Shown here: in pieces, positions 9,758 to 19,019 of the stretch
Numbering within the stretch: the stretch's first letter is position 1
How the letters are laid out: each line of letters begins with the position of its first letter
From: Leptospira stimsonii
Lineage (GTDB): Bacteria; Spirochaetota; Leptospiria; Leptospirales; Leptospiraceae
Reading direction: 5' to 3'
Length of the DNA stretch: 64,000 nucleotides
Assembly: GCF_003545875.1 (NCBI RefSeq)
Contig: NZ_QHCS01000002.1
Coordinates: 372,001 to 436,000, forward strand
Notes under the pieces: model-generated
Told to the model about the DNA's origin: nothing
Seen by the model: only the letters and a program-made list of their open reading frames with translations
Databases searched by the model: none
Position numbers and translations under genes: made by a program

Positions 9758-10768
9758 TTATTTCGAGTAAACCTGATCGAAAATTCCGCCTTCTGCGAAA
9801 TGTTTTTCTTGGGCTTTTTTCCAAGTGCCTTCGACGTCTCTGATCGTAAACAGTTTCAAAGTTTTGAATATGTTTTTATGCTTCGTCAAAGTCTTCGAGT
9901 CCGTAGGGCGATAGTAGTTTTTTGCGATGATCTCTTGTCCTTCGGGAGTATATAAGAATTTCAGATAACTCTCGGATACTTTAAGGGTTCCGTGTTTTTC
10001 GGCGTTCTTCGTGACGACGGCTACTGACGGTTCGGCGAGAATGCTCACCGAGGGAAAGACGATTTCCACTTGAGAGTTCGGCTGGTTTTCCGTTTCTTTG
10101 AGTGCGAGGTGCGCTTCGTTTTCCCAGGAGATCAAAACGTCTCCGATTCCCCTTTGAACAAATGTGGTCAGAGAACCTCTCGCTCCCGAATCCAATACAA
10201 GAACATTCTTATAGAGATTTTTAACGAATTCCTTTGCCTTTTCTTCCGAGCCGTATTTTCCCTTGGCAAAACCCCAGGCCGCAAGGTAGTTCCATCTCGC
10301 GCCACCTCCGGTTTTCGGATTCGGAGTCACGACTCCGATTCCCGGTTTTATCAAATCGTCCCAATCTTTGATTCCTTTCGGATTTCCTTTTCTTACGAGG
10401 AGAACGATTGCGGAAGTATAAGGAGAACTTTGGTGAGGGAGAAGATTCTCCCATTCAGTGGAAAGAAGTTTTGATTTTTCCGCGATCGCTTCGATATCCT
10501 GGGCGAGTGCGAGAGTGACTACGTCGGCTTCGAGTCCGTCGATCACGGCCCTGGCTTGTTTTCCGCTTCCACCGTGCGATTGATTGACGATCAATTCTTC
10601 TCCGGTTTGTTTTTTCCAATGAGCAATAAAGAGTTTATTGATTTGAGCATACAGTTCGCGAGTCGGATCGTAGGAAACATTCAAAAGTTTTGTCTGGGAA
10701 AAGAGGGGAAAAGAACCCGCAAACAGAAGAATTAGGATTAAGGTGAGTTTGGCTAATATTGAGTTCAT
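9758..10768 (-). CDS. sbp: Periplasmic sulfate-binding protein (copy 1)
   Basis: 336 residues with a signal peptide (LTLILILLFAGSFPLFSQ). The mature part carries LLNVSYDPTRELYAQINKLF, QSHGGSGKQARAVIDGLEAD, NPKTGGGARWNYLAAWGFAK and LDSGARGSLTTFVQRGIGD, all conserved in the Sbp/CysP family that binds sulfate or thiosulfate. It is the first gene of the unit with cysT-cysW-cysA. A perfect 26-bp palindrome lies 38 bases upstream of its ATG. The AGGA nine bases before the start serves as ribosome-binding site. A second, similar protein is encoded about 230 bases upstream. Confidence 0.93.
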   Translation of the reverse strand: MNSILAKLTLILILLFAGSFPLFSQTKLLNVSYDPTRELYAQINKLFIAHWKKQTGEELIVNQSHGGSGKQARAVIDGLEADVVTLALAQDIEAIAEKSKLLSTEWENLLPHQSSPYTSAIVLLVRKGNPKGIKDWDDLIKPGIGVVTPNPKTGGGARWNYLAAWGFAKGKYGSEEKAKEFVKNLYKNVLVLDSGARGSLTTFVQRGIGDVLISWENEAHLALKETENQPNSQVEIVFPSVSILAEPSVAVVTKNAEKHGTLKVSESYLKFLYTPEGQEIIAKNYYRPTDSKTLTKHKNIFKTLKLFTIRDVEGTWKKAQEKHFAEGGIFDQVYSK

Positions 10769-10806
10769 TCCGATCGTTCCTGGACTATTTTCTACAACAA
10801 AGTGAA

Positions 10807-10832
10807 CAAATATCTAATAAATTAGATATTTG
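10807..10832. promoter_or_regulatory. Perfect 26-bp palindrome, candidate operator of the sbp-cysTWA unit
   Basis: CAAATATCTAAT (10807-10818), two central A bases, then its exact reverse complement ATTAGATATTTG (10821-10832). It sits 39-64 bases before the sbp start codon on the minus strand, where a repressor or activator dimer would act. A palindrome of this length is very unlikely by chance. A related half-site (10 of 11 bases) lies upstream of the barrel-sbp copy 2 unit at 13937-13947. The cognate regulator is unknown; the Rrf2 protein in this window is one candidate but nothing links them directly. Confidence 0.65.
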
Positions 10833-10954
10833 AATCCAATAAATATAAAGCTCGCTTGAAAGTAAAGAATTTTGTATTCTCCTCGGACTTTTGCCGCTCG
10901 AGCTTTTTCGGAATTCCTTCCTTTCAAAAAACGAAAAAGCGATTCGAACCAAGG

Positions 10955-10986
10955 AGATGAACTCAATTTATAAACTGAGTTCATCT
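10955..10986. terminator. Hairpin after sulfate-binding protein copy 2 (probable terminator)
   Basis: An 11-bp perfect stem, AGATGAACTCA (10955-10965) with TGAGTTCATCT (10976-10986), and a 10-base loop. It lies 15 bases after the minus-strand stop at 11001, and on that strand short T-runs follow about 25 bases on. It would separate the barrel-sbp2 transcript from the sbp-cysTWA unit. Confidence 0.5.
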
Positions 10987-11000
10987 TAAGAATGGAGTGA

Positions 11001-12005
11001 TTATTTTACGTAGAGCTGGTCGAAGGAGGCTCCATCTGCAAAATGATCTTTTTGTGCTTTATGCCATCCGCCGAAATGTCCATCCACAGTGATCAAATCC
11101 AATTTTGGAAATTTGGATTCGTATTTTTTTAGTACGGTCGGGTTTCTCGGGCGATATCCGTGTTTTGCAATGATTTCTTGAGCGGCTTCGGAGTAGAGAG
11201 ATTTCAAATACGCTTTTGCCGTTTCCAAGGTTCCGTGTTTCTCCGCGTTTTTTTCTACGATCGCAACGGGAGGTTCCGCGAGAATGCTTAAGGAAGGAAA
11301 TACTACTTCGTATTTATCCTTTCCAAATTCTTCCAAGATCAAAAAGGATTCGTTTTCCCACGCGATCAAGACGTCGCCGATTCCGTTTTGTGCAAAGGTG
11401 TTGCTCGAACCGCGGGCGCCGGAATCCAAAACCGGAACATTCTTAAATAACGTTTTTATAAAGTCCTGAACCTTAGCATTGTCGTTGTTGAATTTTTTCT
11501 GAGCGAAAGCCCAAGCCGCAAGATAATTCCATCTCGCACCGCCGCTCGTTTTCGGATTCGGAGTGATCACTCCGACCTTCGGTTTAACGAGATCATCCCA
11601 ATCTTTGATATTCTTCGGATTTCCTTTTCGGACCACGAAGACGATCGTGGAAGTATATGGTGTGCTATTATTGGGAAGACTCTTCAACCAGTCTCTCGCG
11701 ATCAGCCCTTTGGAAGCAATGATATCGATATCATACGCGAGTGCCAGTGTCACGATATCCGCTTCGAGTCCGTCGATTACGGATCTTGCTTGTTTTCCGC
11801 TTCCGCCGTGTGATTGATTGATACGAACGTCGTCTCCGGTTTTCGATTTCCAGTAATTGGCGAACAGTTTGTTATATTCAGCGTATAACTCCCTGGTCGG
11901 ATCGTATGAAACGTTGAGTAGAGTTACGTCTTTTGCCGAGAGATTCATGTTCCCGATGGTCCAGAAGAACGTGACCGCCGCGATTTTAAAAATTTTTGTT
12001 TTCAT
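11001..12005 (-). CDS. Periplasmic sulfate-binding protein (copy 2)
   Basis: 334 residues from the ATG at 12005, which has AGGAAT eight bases upstream. The longer frame (to 12053) would overlap the preceding gene and bury the signal peptide. Signal sequence: MKTKIFKIAAVTFFWTIGNM and following residues. The mature protein has the same motifs as copy 1 (LLNVSYDPTRELYAEYNKLF, QSHGGSGKQARSVIDGLEAD, NPKTSGGARWNYLAAWAF, LDSGARGSSNTFAQNGIGD), so it is an Sbp paralogue. It follows the outer-membrane barrel gene by 28 bases and is probably cotranscribed with it. Specificity for sulfate, thiosulfate or another oxyanion cannot be read from the sequence. Confidence 0.92.
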   Translation of the reverse strand: MKTKIFKIAAVTFFWTIGNMNLSAKDVTLLNVSYDPTRELYAEYNKLFANYWKSKTGDDVRINQSHGGSGKQARSVIDGLEADIVTLALAYDIDIIASKGLIARDWLKSLPNNSTPYTSTIVFVVRKGNPKNIKDWDDLVKPKVGVITPNPKTSGGARWNYLAAWAFAQKKFNNDNAKVQDFIKTLFKNVPVLDSGARGSSNTFAQNGIGDVLIAWENESFLILEEFGKDKYEVVFPSLSILAEPPVAIVEKNAEKHGTLETAKAYLKSLYSEAAQEIIAKHGYRPRNPTVLKKYESKFPKLDLITVDGHFGGWHKAQKDHFADGASFDQLYVK

Positions 12006-12033
12006 CGTTTTATTCCTAACATCTAATTTTGAA

Positions 12034-13863
12034 TTACATTGCGAATTGGACAAAAAGAAAGAAGCTGTATGACTTTCCGTCCAGAGTGTATCGATCGTTT
12101 ACGTTCGCCGCCCATGGGTTCACTCTTGCGTTTCGAACCGAATCGCCCGCCAGAAGATAAGAACCTCCTGTCCAGATTGAGACGTAATCTTTGAGATAAT
12201 ACTGATAGATAACGTCGAACTCGTAGAAAAGGCGTTTGCCACCTCTTTCTCCCAGTTTATAACCGCCGAACGCCGAACCCGTAGAGTTTTCCGTCGTAAG
12301 TCCCGTGTTAGGCGATCCTCCGGAAGAATACCACGCGTCGTTTACGGACGCTTTTTGAACGTCGTAGGCGACGAAGATAAATCTTCCGTAGTTCGCGGAG
12401 TTATACATCAAGTGAATCGATTTGGTTCGGGTGTTCGACCAGAAGGTCGCGTTTACGATCCCGTTTCCGGAATCGAAGTAGGGGAAACCGCCGGATCTTG
12501 TCGCAAAGGACGCGTCATAGGTCGCAACCTTATTGTCCGTTCTGTTTGGATCTCCGGAGGCGAACGAATATTGAATCCCGACTCGGAAACGATCAAAAAA
12601 AGTATAACCGGTCTGAGCGATAAAATACTTTGTGTCGTATTGAACGTTTTCGGTATAAATTCTCGCAGAATTCGTTTTACCGTCGACGGTTTGTTTGAGT
12701 GGATCCCAACCTGCATTCACTCTTTGTCCGTTGAAGCCGTATTGCCACGAACCTTCCAAAGTCCAATCCCAAGATTTTGTTTTCGGTAATCGGTTGCTAT
12801 CGGTTCTGTTTGTTAAACGAAATCCGACCGTATTCAAATCGTCTCTTTGTCTAGTTCTATCCAAACTGGAAGTAGGAGTGGGACCTTGTTCCCATTTTTT
12901 ATCGATATTGAAGTAGTAGAAATCCACTAGAAAGTCTTCAAACTTTAGAGTGTTGTATAAACCGGAAAGATACGTATCATTGACGGTTCCTCTTTTGACG
13001 CCGTTCGCCGTATTGTTACCGCTTCCCGCGTTCGAGTCTTCCGCGATGATGGAGGTAAATGCTTCCGAGTTGAAATATTTGGAGTTGTATTTTACCCTCG
13101 CGCCGTCGAAGGAATTACCCGTTTGACCGTCGTTTCTGCCTCCTATATATCTGTTGTCACCGAAGCCGAAGATCTGTCGTCCGATGTAAACTTCGAACCC
13201 TTCCGCAAAGTTTTTCAGTTGAATGAATCCTTCTCTGAGGTCCGTGTTGTTTTTAACGCTTACGGAGTTGGTTGCGGTGGGAGCGGAGCTCAGTTCCACG
13301 CCGGCTGAGTTCGAAAGACCGAGATAACCTAACTGTCCGTCTTTACGCGATTGTTCTCCCCCGAAAACGCGAACGTCTTGGATCGTCACCTTCGCCGCGA
13401 CGTAAGGGCTCGGATCGATGATAAACGAAACCTGAGAATTCTGAGTCGCATAATTACGATCGTCCTGAGTTCGCTTATCAAAATCCGCGTTGTGGCTGTA
13501 ATCAAAACGAGGACGAACCTGAAAGCCGACGCGAAAGATATCGCCGAGCCAGAGACGATCGACCTTACGAACCGCGTCCTGGTGTTCCGGAGAAAGGAGC
13601 ATCGATTTCATAAATTCTCCGGGTAGTTTACCCTTGTAAGGGCTCTTGTACGGTTCTTCTTTTGCGAGCTCTTGTTGAATTTCAGGAATTCCTTTCCCGT
13701 CGTTCGGTTGTTCTTCGTATTTCACGTCCGACGGAGGATCCAAATTTAGAATCGGAGCGGATTCTGAAGATTTAGTTTTTTTTGTATCTTGAGAGAATAG
13801 GCCAAATGTAAGAGTACAAATGAAAAAAACTCCCGTAATTATTTTAGTCATCGTATGTTTCAC
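12034..13863 (-). CDS. Outer membrane beta-barrel protein (alginate-export/porin-like)
   Basis: 609 residues. The GTG start at 13863 has an excellent AAGGAGG seven to eight bases upstream. A signal peptide (IITGVFFICTLTFGLFSQ) is followed by a Pro/Glu/Lys-rich linker to about residue 90, then a long region of alternating polar and aromatic strands ending in FFLFVQFAM. LWLGDIFRVGFQVRPRFDYS and FEVYIGRQIFGFGDNRYIGG resemble the alginate-export / wide-porin barrel superfamily. It is immediately upstream of, and probably cotranscribed with, a sulfate-binding protein, so it may be an outer-membrane channel for sulfate or a sulfur compound (inference from context). Confidence 0.82.
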   Translation of the reverse strand: MKHTMTKIITGVFFICTLTFGLFSQDTKKTKSSESAPILNLDPPSDVKYEEQPNDGKGIPEIQQELAKEEPYKSPYKGKLPGEFMKSMLLSPEHQDAVRKVDRLWLGDIFRVGFQVRPRFDYSHNADFDKRTQDDRNYATQNSQVSFIIDPSPYVAAKVTIQDVRVFGGEQSRKDGQLGYLGLSNSAGVELSSAPTATNSVSVKNNTDLREGFIQLKNFAEGFEVYIGRQIFGFGDNRYIGGRNDGQTGNSFDGARVKYNSKYFNSEAFTSIIAEDSNAGSGNNTANGVKRGTVNDTYLSGLYNTLKFEDFLVDFYYFNIDKKWEQGPTPTSSLDRTRQRDDLNTVGFRLTNRTDSNRLPKTKSWDWTLEGSWQYGFNGQRVNAGWDPLKQTVDGKTNSARIYTENVQYDTKYFIAQTGYTFFDRFRVGIQYSFASGDPNRTDNKVATYDASFATRSGGFPYFDSGNGIVNATFWSNTRTKSIHLMYNSANYGRFIFVAYDVQKASVNDAWYSSGGSPNTGLTTENSTGSAFGGYKLGERGGKRLFYEFDVIYQYYLKDYVSIWTGGSYLLAGDSVRNARVNPWAANVNDRYTLDGKSYSFFLFVQFAM

Positions 13864-14236
13864 TCAAATCCCTCCTTGAGAAATTTTTAACCAGCGAAGG
13901 CCAGCCCCCTGTTATAGTCAACAAGTAATTCGTTATATTGGATATTTTGGTCTCAAAAAATCAAAAATATTTGTTTTCTAAGCGAAAATTCTGGGAAAAA
14001 GGAGAATTTCTGGATAAAACGGATGCAAGCGTGAATCGAAAGTCGCTTGTGGGAACTCTCACTTTTTGTTCCAAGAAGAGAATGGTTTCGAAATGATAAA
14101 TTTATAAGATGAAGATCTATTTCTCAAATAGGAGCGATCGAGCTAAAGAAGAAGATTCTTGGATAACATATCATTTCTTAAATCCAAGATAAAAAGAATT
14201 TGAACAGTTTCGAAATTTTGGAAAGATATTTCCTCA
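13864..14236. other. Divergent intergenic region upstream of the barrel gene and the SpoIIE phosphatase
   Basis: 373 bases without a gene. It holds an AAGGAGG ribosome-binding site for the minus-strand gene, a half-site ATTGGATATTT (13937-13947) resembling the arm of the palindrome at 10807-10832, and one copy of the GTGGGAACTCTCAC element (14049-14062) that recurs at 21.1-21.5 kb. No clear sigma-70 promoter pair was identified. Confidence 0.5.
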
Positions 14237-16357
14237 ATGCTCGATAAGAATGCGCACTCTGGAATTCCTATTCTTCCGATTTGGGCGCTCCGTTTTTGGA
14301 AATACTTTCGTGTCCTTCTTTGTATTTGGATTCTTCTGATTCTTTGCTCCTCTTGTTCGCGTTCGGGAATTCCGCAGGGTAAATCGGGAATTTTAGACGC
14401 TTCCACATGGGACTTTCAAAAAGAAGGAAGTTTAACTCTTCGCGGGGAGTGGATGTTTTATTGGGGCGGATGGAAATATCTTCCTCATGGAGTGATGGAA
14501 ACGAAGTCCTTACCTTCCGGCGAGATTGTTTACGTTCCGTCGACCTGGAACGGTGGTTCTCGGACTGGAAAAGGATTCGGCACCTATGTTCTTGAGGTTC
14601 GGCTCCCGTCTCGAAATCAAAAATTCGGTTTGATTCTTCCCGACCAGAGTTCCTCCTATGAACTTTTTTTAAACGGAAAACCCGTTCTAACTTCCGGAAA
14701 GATCATCCGGAAGGAAGATCAAAGCCTAAAAGAAGTGGAAGAGGGAATCCGACCTTTGTTTTTTGAGTTCGAATCTTCCGGCGAAAAACTGGAAATCGCA
14801 TTACAAATCGCGAATGAAGATTTGCGTCTCGGAGGTTTTTGGTCCCCGATCATCTTAGGAGAATCGGATTCTCTACGCGGAGAATGGAATCGAACTCTCC
14901 GATTGGATTCCTTTTTGGTCGGAGGATTGTTTATCATGGCCTTCCTTCACCTTTCGTTTTTTATCGTGCGAAAAAAAGAAACTCCGTCGCTCTACTTCGG
15001 CCTTTTTTGTCTTTTGATGGGTTTTCGGAGCTTATTTCCGGGAAGTAGATTGATTATGGAATATACAAATATTATAAATTATGAAAATGTAATCAGGATA
15101 GAGTATTTAACTTTCTATTTTTCGGTTCCGGTTTTTTTAAATTACATTCTTTCTCTTTATCCTAGGGATTTAAAAAGAATTTTTGTCGATCTTCTTTGGT
15201 GGATTTCCGTCGTTGCGTCGGCGATCGTTTTGTTTTTCCCGATGAAAGTGTTTACATACACGATTCCGATTTATTATCTTAACGCATTTTTTGCCGGAAG
15301 TCTCGGGCTTTTTACGCTGATTCGTGCCGTTAGGAGAAAGAGGGAAGGCGCGATCATACTTTTGACCGGATTCTTATTTATCTACCTCGCGATGATCAAC
15401 GATTTGCTTTATGTCAGCTATTTTTTGGAAACCGGATATTATAGTTCTATCGGAACCTTCGTATTTTTGGCCGCGCAATCGGTTTCTCTTTCCGTCCGAA
15501 ATTCTAAAAACATGCAGAGGCTTTTTGATCTTTCGAGAAACCTCGAGAAAAAAGTCGAGGAAAGAACGTTTCGATTGAAATTAGCTCTTCGTTCGATCCA
15601 AGAAGATTTGAATATGGCCGCGAAGATTCAAACGGACTTTTTAGAAATTCCGGAAAATTCTTTTTTAGAAGAAGAAGGGATTCGTTTGAAGACATTCTAT
15701 CAACCGATCTCGATCGTCGGAGGTGATTTTTATAATATTCGAAAGATCGCTGAACGTAAGATTCGAATCTTCCTTGCGGATGCGATCGGACACGGGATCC
15801 AAGCGTCTCTGATCACGATGGTGATTCAAAGCGAATACGGCTCTCTTTCCGATATGAATCTTTCTCCTGGAGAAATGCTTACTAACCTTTCAAAAAAATT
15901 CGCATCCAGAATCGGAGACGTGAGTCCCTTTTTCTCCGCTCTGATTTTAGATTTAGATCTGAATTCAAATCGGATTCATTTTGCAAGTTCTGGCAATCCG
16001 GCTTGTATTTTGACCGGAGAAGGAAAGTCGAAGTCACTGCAACTCGTGGGTCCGTATGCGGGAATGGTGCCGGAACACAATTATGCCGAGTTATCTTTTG
16101 ACCTACCGAGAGATTTTCGTTTGATTCTTTTTACGGATGGATTACCGGATCGTTTTTTGTTTTCCGGAGACGAACACGAATTCTTTTCAATCGAAGATTG
16201 GATTCGAAAAAGATCGGATCGAACCTTGGAAAGAGTTTGCGAAGAATTATTGAGCCTGGCGAATTCATTGCCTTTACCCGACTATAAGAAAGACGATATC
16301 ACTTTGATCGGAATCGAAAGATCGAATTTGGAATCGATGCGGTTTTTCGATTTATAG
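14237..16357 (+). CDS. 7TMR-DISM-type membrane receptor with SpoIIE/PP2C phosphatase domain
   Basis: 706 residues. A membrane segment near 24-45 is followed by an extracytoplasmic jelly-roll-like sensor (about 60-220), seven transmembrane helices (about 228-415), a coiled coil (about 425-465) and a SpoIIE-type Ser/Thr phosphatase domain (about 470-695). The phosphatase motifs FYQPISIVGGDFYNI, FLADAIGHGIQASLIT and LILFTDGLPDRF include the Asp residues expected to bind metal. Such proteins convert an external signal into dephosphorylation, usually of an anti-anti-sigma factor; no partner is encoded nearby. It is a single-gene unit. Confidence 0.88.
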   Translation: MLDKNAHSGIPILPIWALRFWKYFRVLLCIWILLILCSSCSRSGIPQGKSGILDASTWDFQKEGSLTLRGEWMFYWGGWKYLPHGVMETKSLPSGEIVYVPSTWNGGSRTGKGFGTYVLEVRLPSRNQKFGLILPDQSSSYELFLNGKPVLTSGKIIRKEDQSLKEVEEGIRPLFFEFESSGEKLEIALQIANEDLRLGGFWSPIILGESDSLRGEWNRTLRLDSFLVGGLFIMAFLHLSFFIVRKKETPSLYFGLFCLLMGFRSLFPGSRLIMEYTNIINYENVIRIEYLTFYFSVPVFLNYILSLYPRDLKRIFVDLLWWISVVASAIVLFFPMKVFTYTIPIYYLNAFFAGSLGLFTLIRAVRRKREGAIILLTGFLFIYLAMINDLLYVSYFLETGYYSSIGTFVFLAAQSVSLSVRNSKNMQRLFDLSRNLEKKVEERTFRLKLALRSIQEDLNMAAKIQTDFLEIPENSFLEEEGIRLKTFYQPISIVGGDFYNIRKIAERKIRIFLADAIGHGIQASLITMVIQSEYGSLSDMNLSPGEMLTNLSKKFASRIGDVSPFFSALILDLDLNSNRIHFASSGNPACILTGEGKSKSLQLVGPYAGMVPEHNYAELSFDLPRDFRLILFTDGLPDRFLFSGDEHEFFSIEDWIRKRSDRTLERVCEELLSLANSLPLPDYKKDDITLIGIERSNLESMRFFDL

Positions 16358-16437
16358 AAAAGGGTTCTCGAAAAAAATGGCAATATGCGGATTCGATTGG
16401 AATCGTTCCAAGATTTTAGAATCCCAAGGAGTCGGAT

Positions 16438-16572
16438 ATGGCATACAAACTCGACGGGGCGAAGTTCCCAACCTTAGAAGAATTGATTGCGGCCCTCTAT
16501 CCTCTCTACGCCGATAAAATGTCCGAGGCGGATTTTAGAAAATACGTTCAAGAAAACGCAAAGCAGGAATAA
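16438..16572 (+). CDS. Small protein of unknown function, 44 residues
   Basis: The ATG at 16438 is preceded by AAGGAG at ideal spacing. The 44 codons encode a soluble, mostly helical sequence beginning MAYKLDGAKFPTLEELIAAL and ending RKYVQENAKQE, with no membrane segment. It sits in the gap between the SpoIIE phosphatase and the large membrane protein, on the same strand as both. The good ribosome-binding site and Leptospira-like codon choice suggest a real gene. I do not recognise the family. Confidence 0.65.
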   Translation: MAYKLDGAKFPTLEELIAALYPLYADKMSEADFRKYVQENAKQE

Positions 16573-16664
16573 TTTCCGAGACTTCTTTCCGTTCTGAGGG
16601 AGGAAAGGCGGTCGTTCCTATCCGTTTTGCTTGTCAGGAAATCGGGTATCGTAAGAATCATCCC

Positions 16665-19019
16665 ATGCAACTCATACCGGGGAAATGGAAAATTCCTCAC
16701 GCGGCGAGAAAGCCGCTCGTATTTTTCCTAGTTCTACTCTTTCTTTCCATTCAGTTTCGATTTTTATTTTCGGATTCCGTTCCGGATTCCGTGTCCTTGC
16801 AGAATCAATATCTGATCGCACAGGACTACCAGATTCTTTTTAAGAATTTTTTATCCTCCGGTTACGATCGTTCTCTTCACGGAGGAAGTCCCACATTCTA
16901 CTTTCAATCTCCGTTTTTCTTTTTTCTCGTTTCCTTTTTGCACACGTTTTTTCTTTTCTTTCTTCCGTTCAGCGTAGCTTTCAATCTCGGAATTCTTCTC
17001 ACTCTCTTTTTGTTTTCGTATGCTTTCTTAAAACTCGGATTTCTTTTCCTCACCGAAACAAACCTCAGCCCGGGGAACGCGCTCCTCGCGATGACCGGTC
17101 TGATGTTTTATTTTTTATATCCGGGTGATCGGGTGGTCGGGGCCGGAGTTGTGGGAGTTTTTCAAAATTCCATCTCATCGGTGTTAGGTCTAGGCTTTGC
17201 AATTCTTGCGATCTACTATTTGGAAAAGTTTCGTTATACGGGGAAGGTTTCTTCTTTTGCGAAGAATCTGATTACCGGTTCGCTTGTGTTTTACACGCAC
17301 TACGAGATGTCTCTTTTTTATGTGGTGTCTCTTGGAATCTATTTTCTTTTCTACAAAGACGAGTTTGAATTTTTAGAAATTCTATTTATCTTTCTTTTAC
17401 CGATCCTCGTAGCTTTGCCGGTTCTATGGAATTATTTCGCATACGTTCCTTTTCAGCAAAATCCGCCGGTTTCCTTCCCGATCAACGGACTTCTTTCGCT
17501 TTTGGGCGAGGAATTTTCGAGTTCGGTTGCAAGGCCGGAAAAGTTTTTGAACGTGGTTCGTCAGATCCTGATCGATCAATATTGGATACATCTTTTGTTT
17601 CCGATCTTATTTGTTATCGGAATTCGTTTATTATTTATTCGAAAGTTACTTCCTCCGATTTCCAGATTTCTCATCTTCGGAACCTTGCTCTTTTATTGGA
17701 TGGCAACGGATTCTTCTTTGTCTATGATTCTTCCTTGGTTGCACGTTAAGTGGTATACCGCTCTCAACGTTTCTCTCGTTTTTCTTACGTTTGCCGCACT
17801 CGTTACCGCAAGATTCTTTTTGAAAAATCTTCCGCCCGGAAGATGGAAACTCTGGACCGGACTCATTCTTTTTTTCTTGGGAATGTATCGTTTTATCATT
17901 ACGATCCCGGGTCCTTCCACCGGAATTGAAAGTCTTTCGAAAAGTCCTTCCTCCATCTGGAGTCAGAAAGAAGAATGGGGTCGAATTCTAAAAGAGACCC
18001 CGTATTCTTCCCTTATCGCTTCCGAGGAAATTGCGGGAGGAAGCAACGCTACGGATTCCAGATGGGCTTCCGTTTTGATCAGACAATCCGTTAGACGAAA
18101 CATCGTTTTGCAGAATCGTTTCGAAAATTCCATTCCTTCTTCTCCTGAAGAAATCATTCAACTATTTCCGTCTCAAGGACCGAAGAATTCTTTAGTCACC
18201 TATGGAAAACGTTCCAATCTTCGCCCCGTTCCGGAACGGGAAAAACTTTCCGACCTGTTTTTGGGGCTTTTACGAGAAAGAGGTGTGACCCACTTGCTTT
18301 TGAAATCGGAGGCGCTCAATCAACTCGCTTCGAGTCTTCCGGATTCTTTTACGGAGATCGCGAAGAATGGAGAATGGATCCTTTGGAAATTGACCGTCGC
18401 CAAACCGGCGTTAGAACTTTTGTCCGCGAAACCCTGGGCGTTGTTGACCGACGAAGACGCGGGGCCGGACAAGAGAACCTCGATTCGTTCGGAAGATCTT
18501 TCGGAATTCGCCTTGCATTCTCTCTTTGCGTTTTCCATCACCTTGGTTCCGATCACTACCGAAGAATACAAAATGAATGAGAATTCTTTTTCCGTTGTTT
18601 TTCCTTTGTCCCGTTTAAAAGAGGAACTTCAAAAACTCGCCTCCTTAAAGGAAGAATCGGATTCGAAAAAAACGCCGAAAGGAAAGAAAGAAATCGTGGA
18701 TGAAAATTCTTCCGGAACGGAGATCCATCCTCTTTCTTGGGACGATTCTCAGATCGTTTGGGAACTTCCCGCGATCCAGGATAAAAATGGATGTTCTCCT
18801 GTATTGATTCGTTCCGGCTATTTTCCTCTTTGGAAATCGGAAAACGGAGAGAACGTTTTCAGAACTCTGGAAGGACAATTGTATGTTTGTTCAAAGGAGA
18901 AAAGGAATCGATTAGAATTTTATGATATTCGATCCTATTTGATCTCGCTCATTCAATTCCTTTTACCACTTTTGTTTTTTGGTGCGACCTTTTTGAATCG
19001 TAGGAAACTATCCAATTGA
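16665..19019 (+). CDS. Large membrane protein, GT-C/PTPS-related-like, function unknown
   Basis: 784 residues. The first 430 contain about 11 to 12 hydrophobic helices; a soluble domain spans about 430-755 and a final helix lies near 758-776, after which the chain ends with basic residues. The early loop DYQILFKNFLSSGYDRSLHG, SPTFYFQSPFF and the FYTHYEMSLFY motif resemble bacterial membrane proteins of the GT-C / PTPS-related membrane class, which may transfer sugars from polyprenyl carriers. No catalytic residue can be assigned with confidence. It overlaps the next gene by 4 bases (TTGA), so translation is probably coupled to the DUF445 gene. Confidence 0.7.
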   Translation: MQLIPGKWKIPHAARKPLVFFLVLLFLSIQFRFLFSDSVPDSVSLQNQYLIAQDYQILFKNFLSSGYDRSLHGGSPTFYFQSPFFFFLVSFLHTFFLFFLPFSVAFNLGILLTLFLFSYAFLKLGFLFLTETNLSPGNALLAMTGLMFYFLYPGDRVVGAGVVGVFQNSISSVLGLGFAILAIYYLEKFRYTGKVSSFAKNLITGSLVFYTHYEMSLFYVVSLGIYFLFYKDEFEFLEILFIFLLPILVALPVLWNYFAYVPFQQNPPVSFPINGLLSLLGEEFSSSVARPEKFLNVVRQILIDQYWIHLLFPILFVIGIRLLFIRKLLPPISRFLIFGTLLFYWMATDSSLSMILPWLHVKWYTALNVSLVFLTFAALVTARFFLKNLPPGRWKLWTGLILFFLGMYRFIITIPGPSTGIESLSKSPSSIWSQKEEWGRILKETPYSSLIASEEIAGGSNATDSRWASVLIRQSVRRNIVLQNRFENSIPSSPEEIIQLFPSQGPKNSLVTYGKRSNLRPVPEREKLSDLFLGLLRERGVTHLLLKSEALNQLASSLPDSFTEIAKNGEWILWKLTVAKPALELLSAKPWALLTDEDAGPDKRTSIRSEDLSEFALHSLFAFSITLVPITTEEYKMNENSFSVVFPLSRLKEELQKLASLKEESDSKKTPKGKKEIVDENSSGTEIHPLSWDDSQIVWELPAIQDKNGCSPVLIRSGYFPLWKSENGENVFRTLEGQLYVCSKEKRNRLEFYDIRSYLISLIQFLLPLLFFGATFLNRRKLSN

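Noticed and set aside
13861..13935. TTGACT in the leader of the barrel gene as a -35 element
   Set aside because: No -10 hexamer is found at 16-18 bases spacing.
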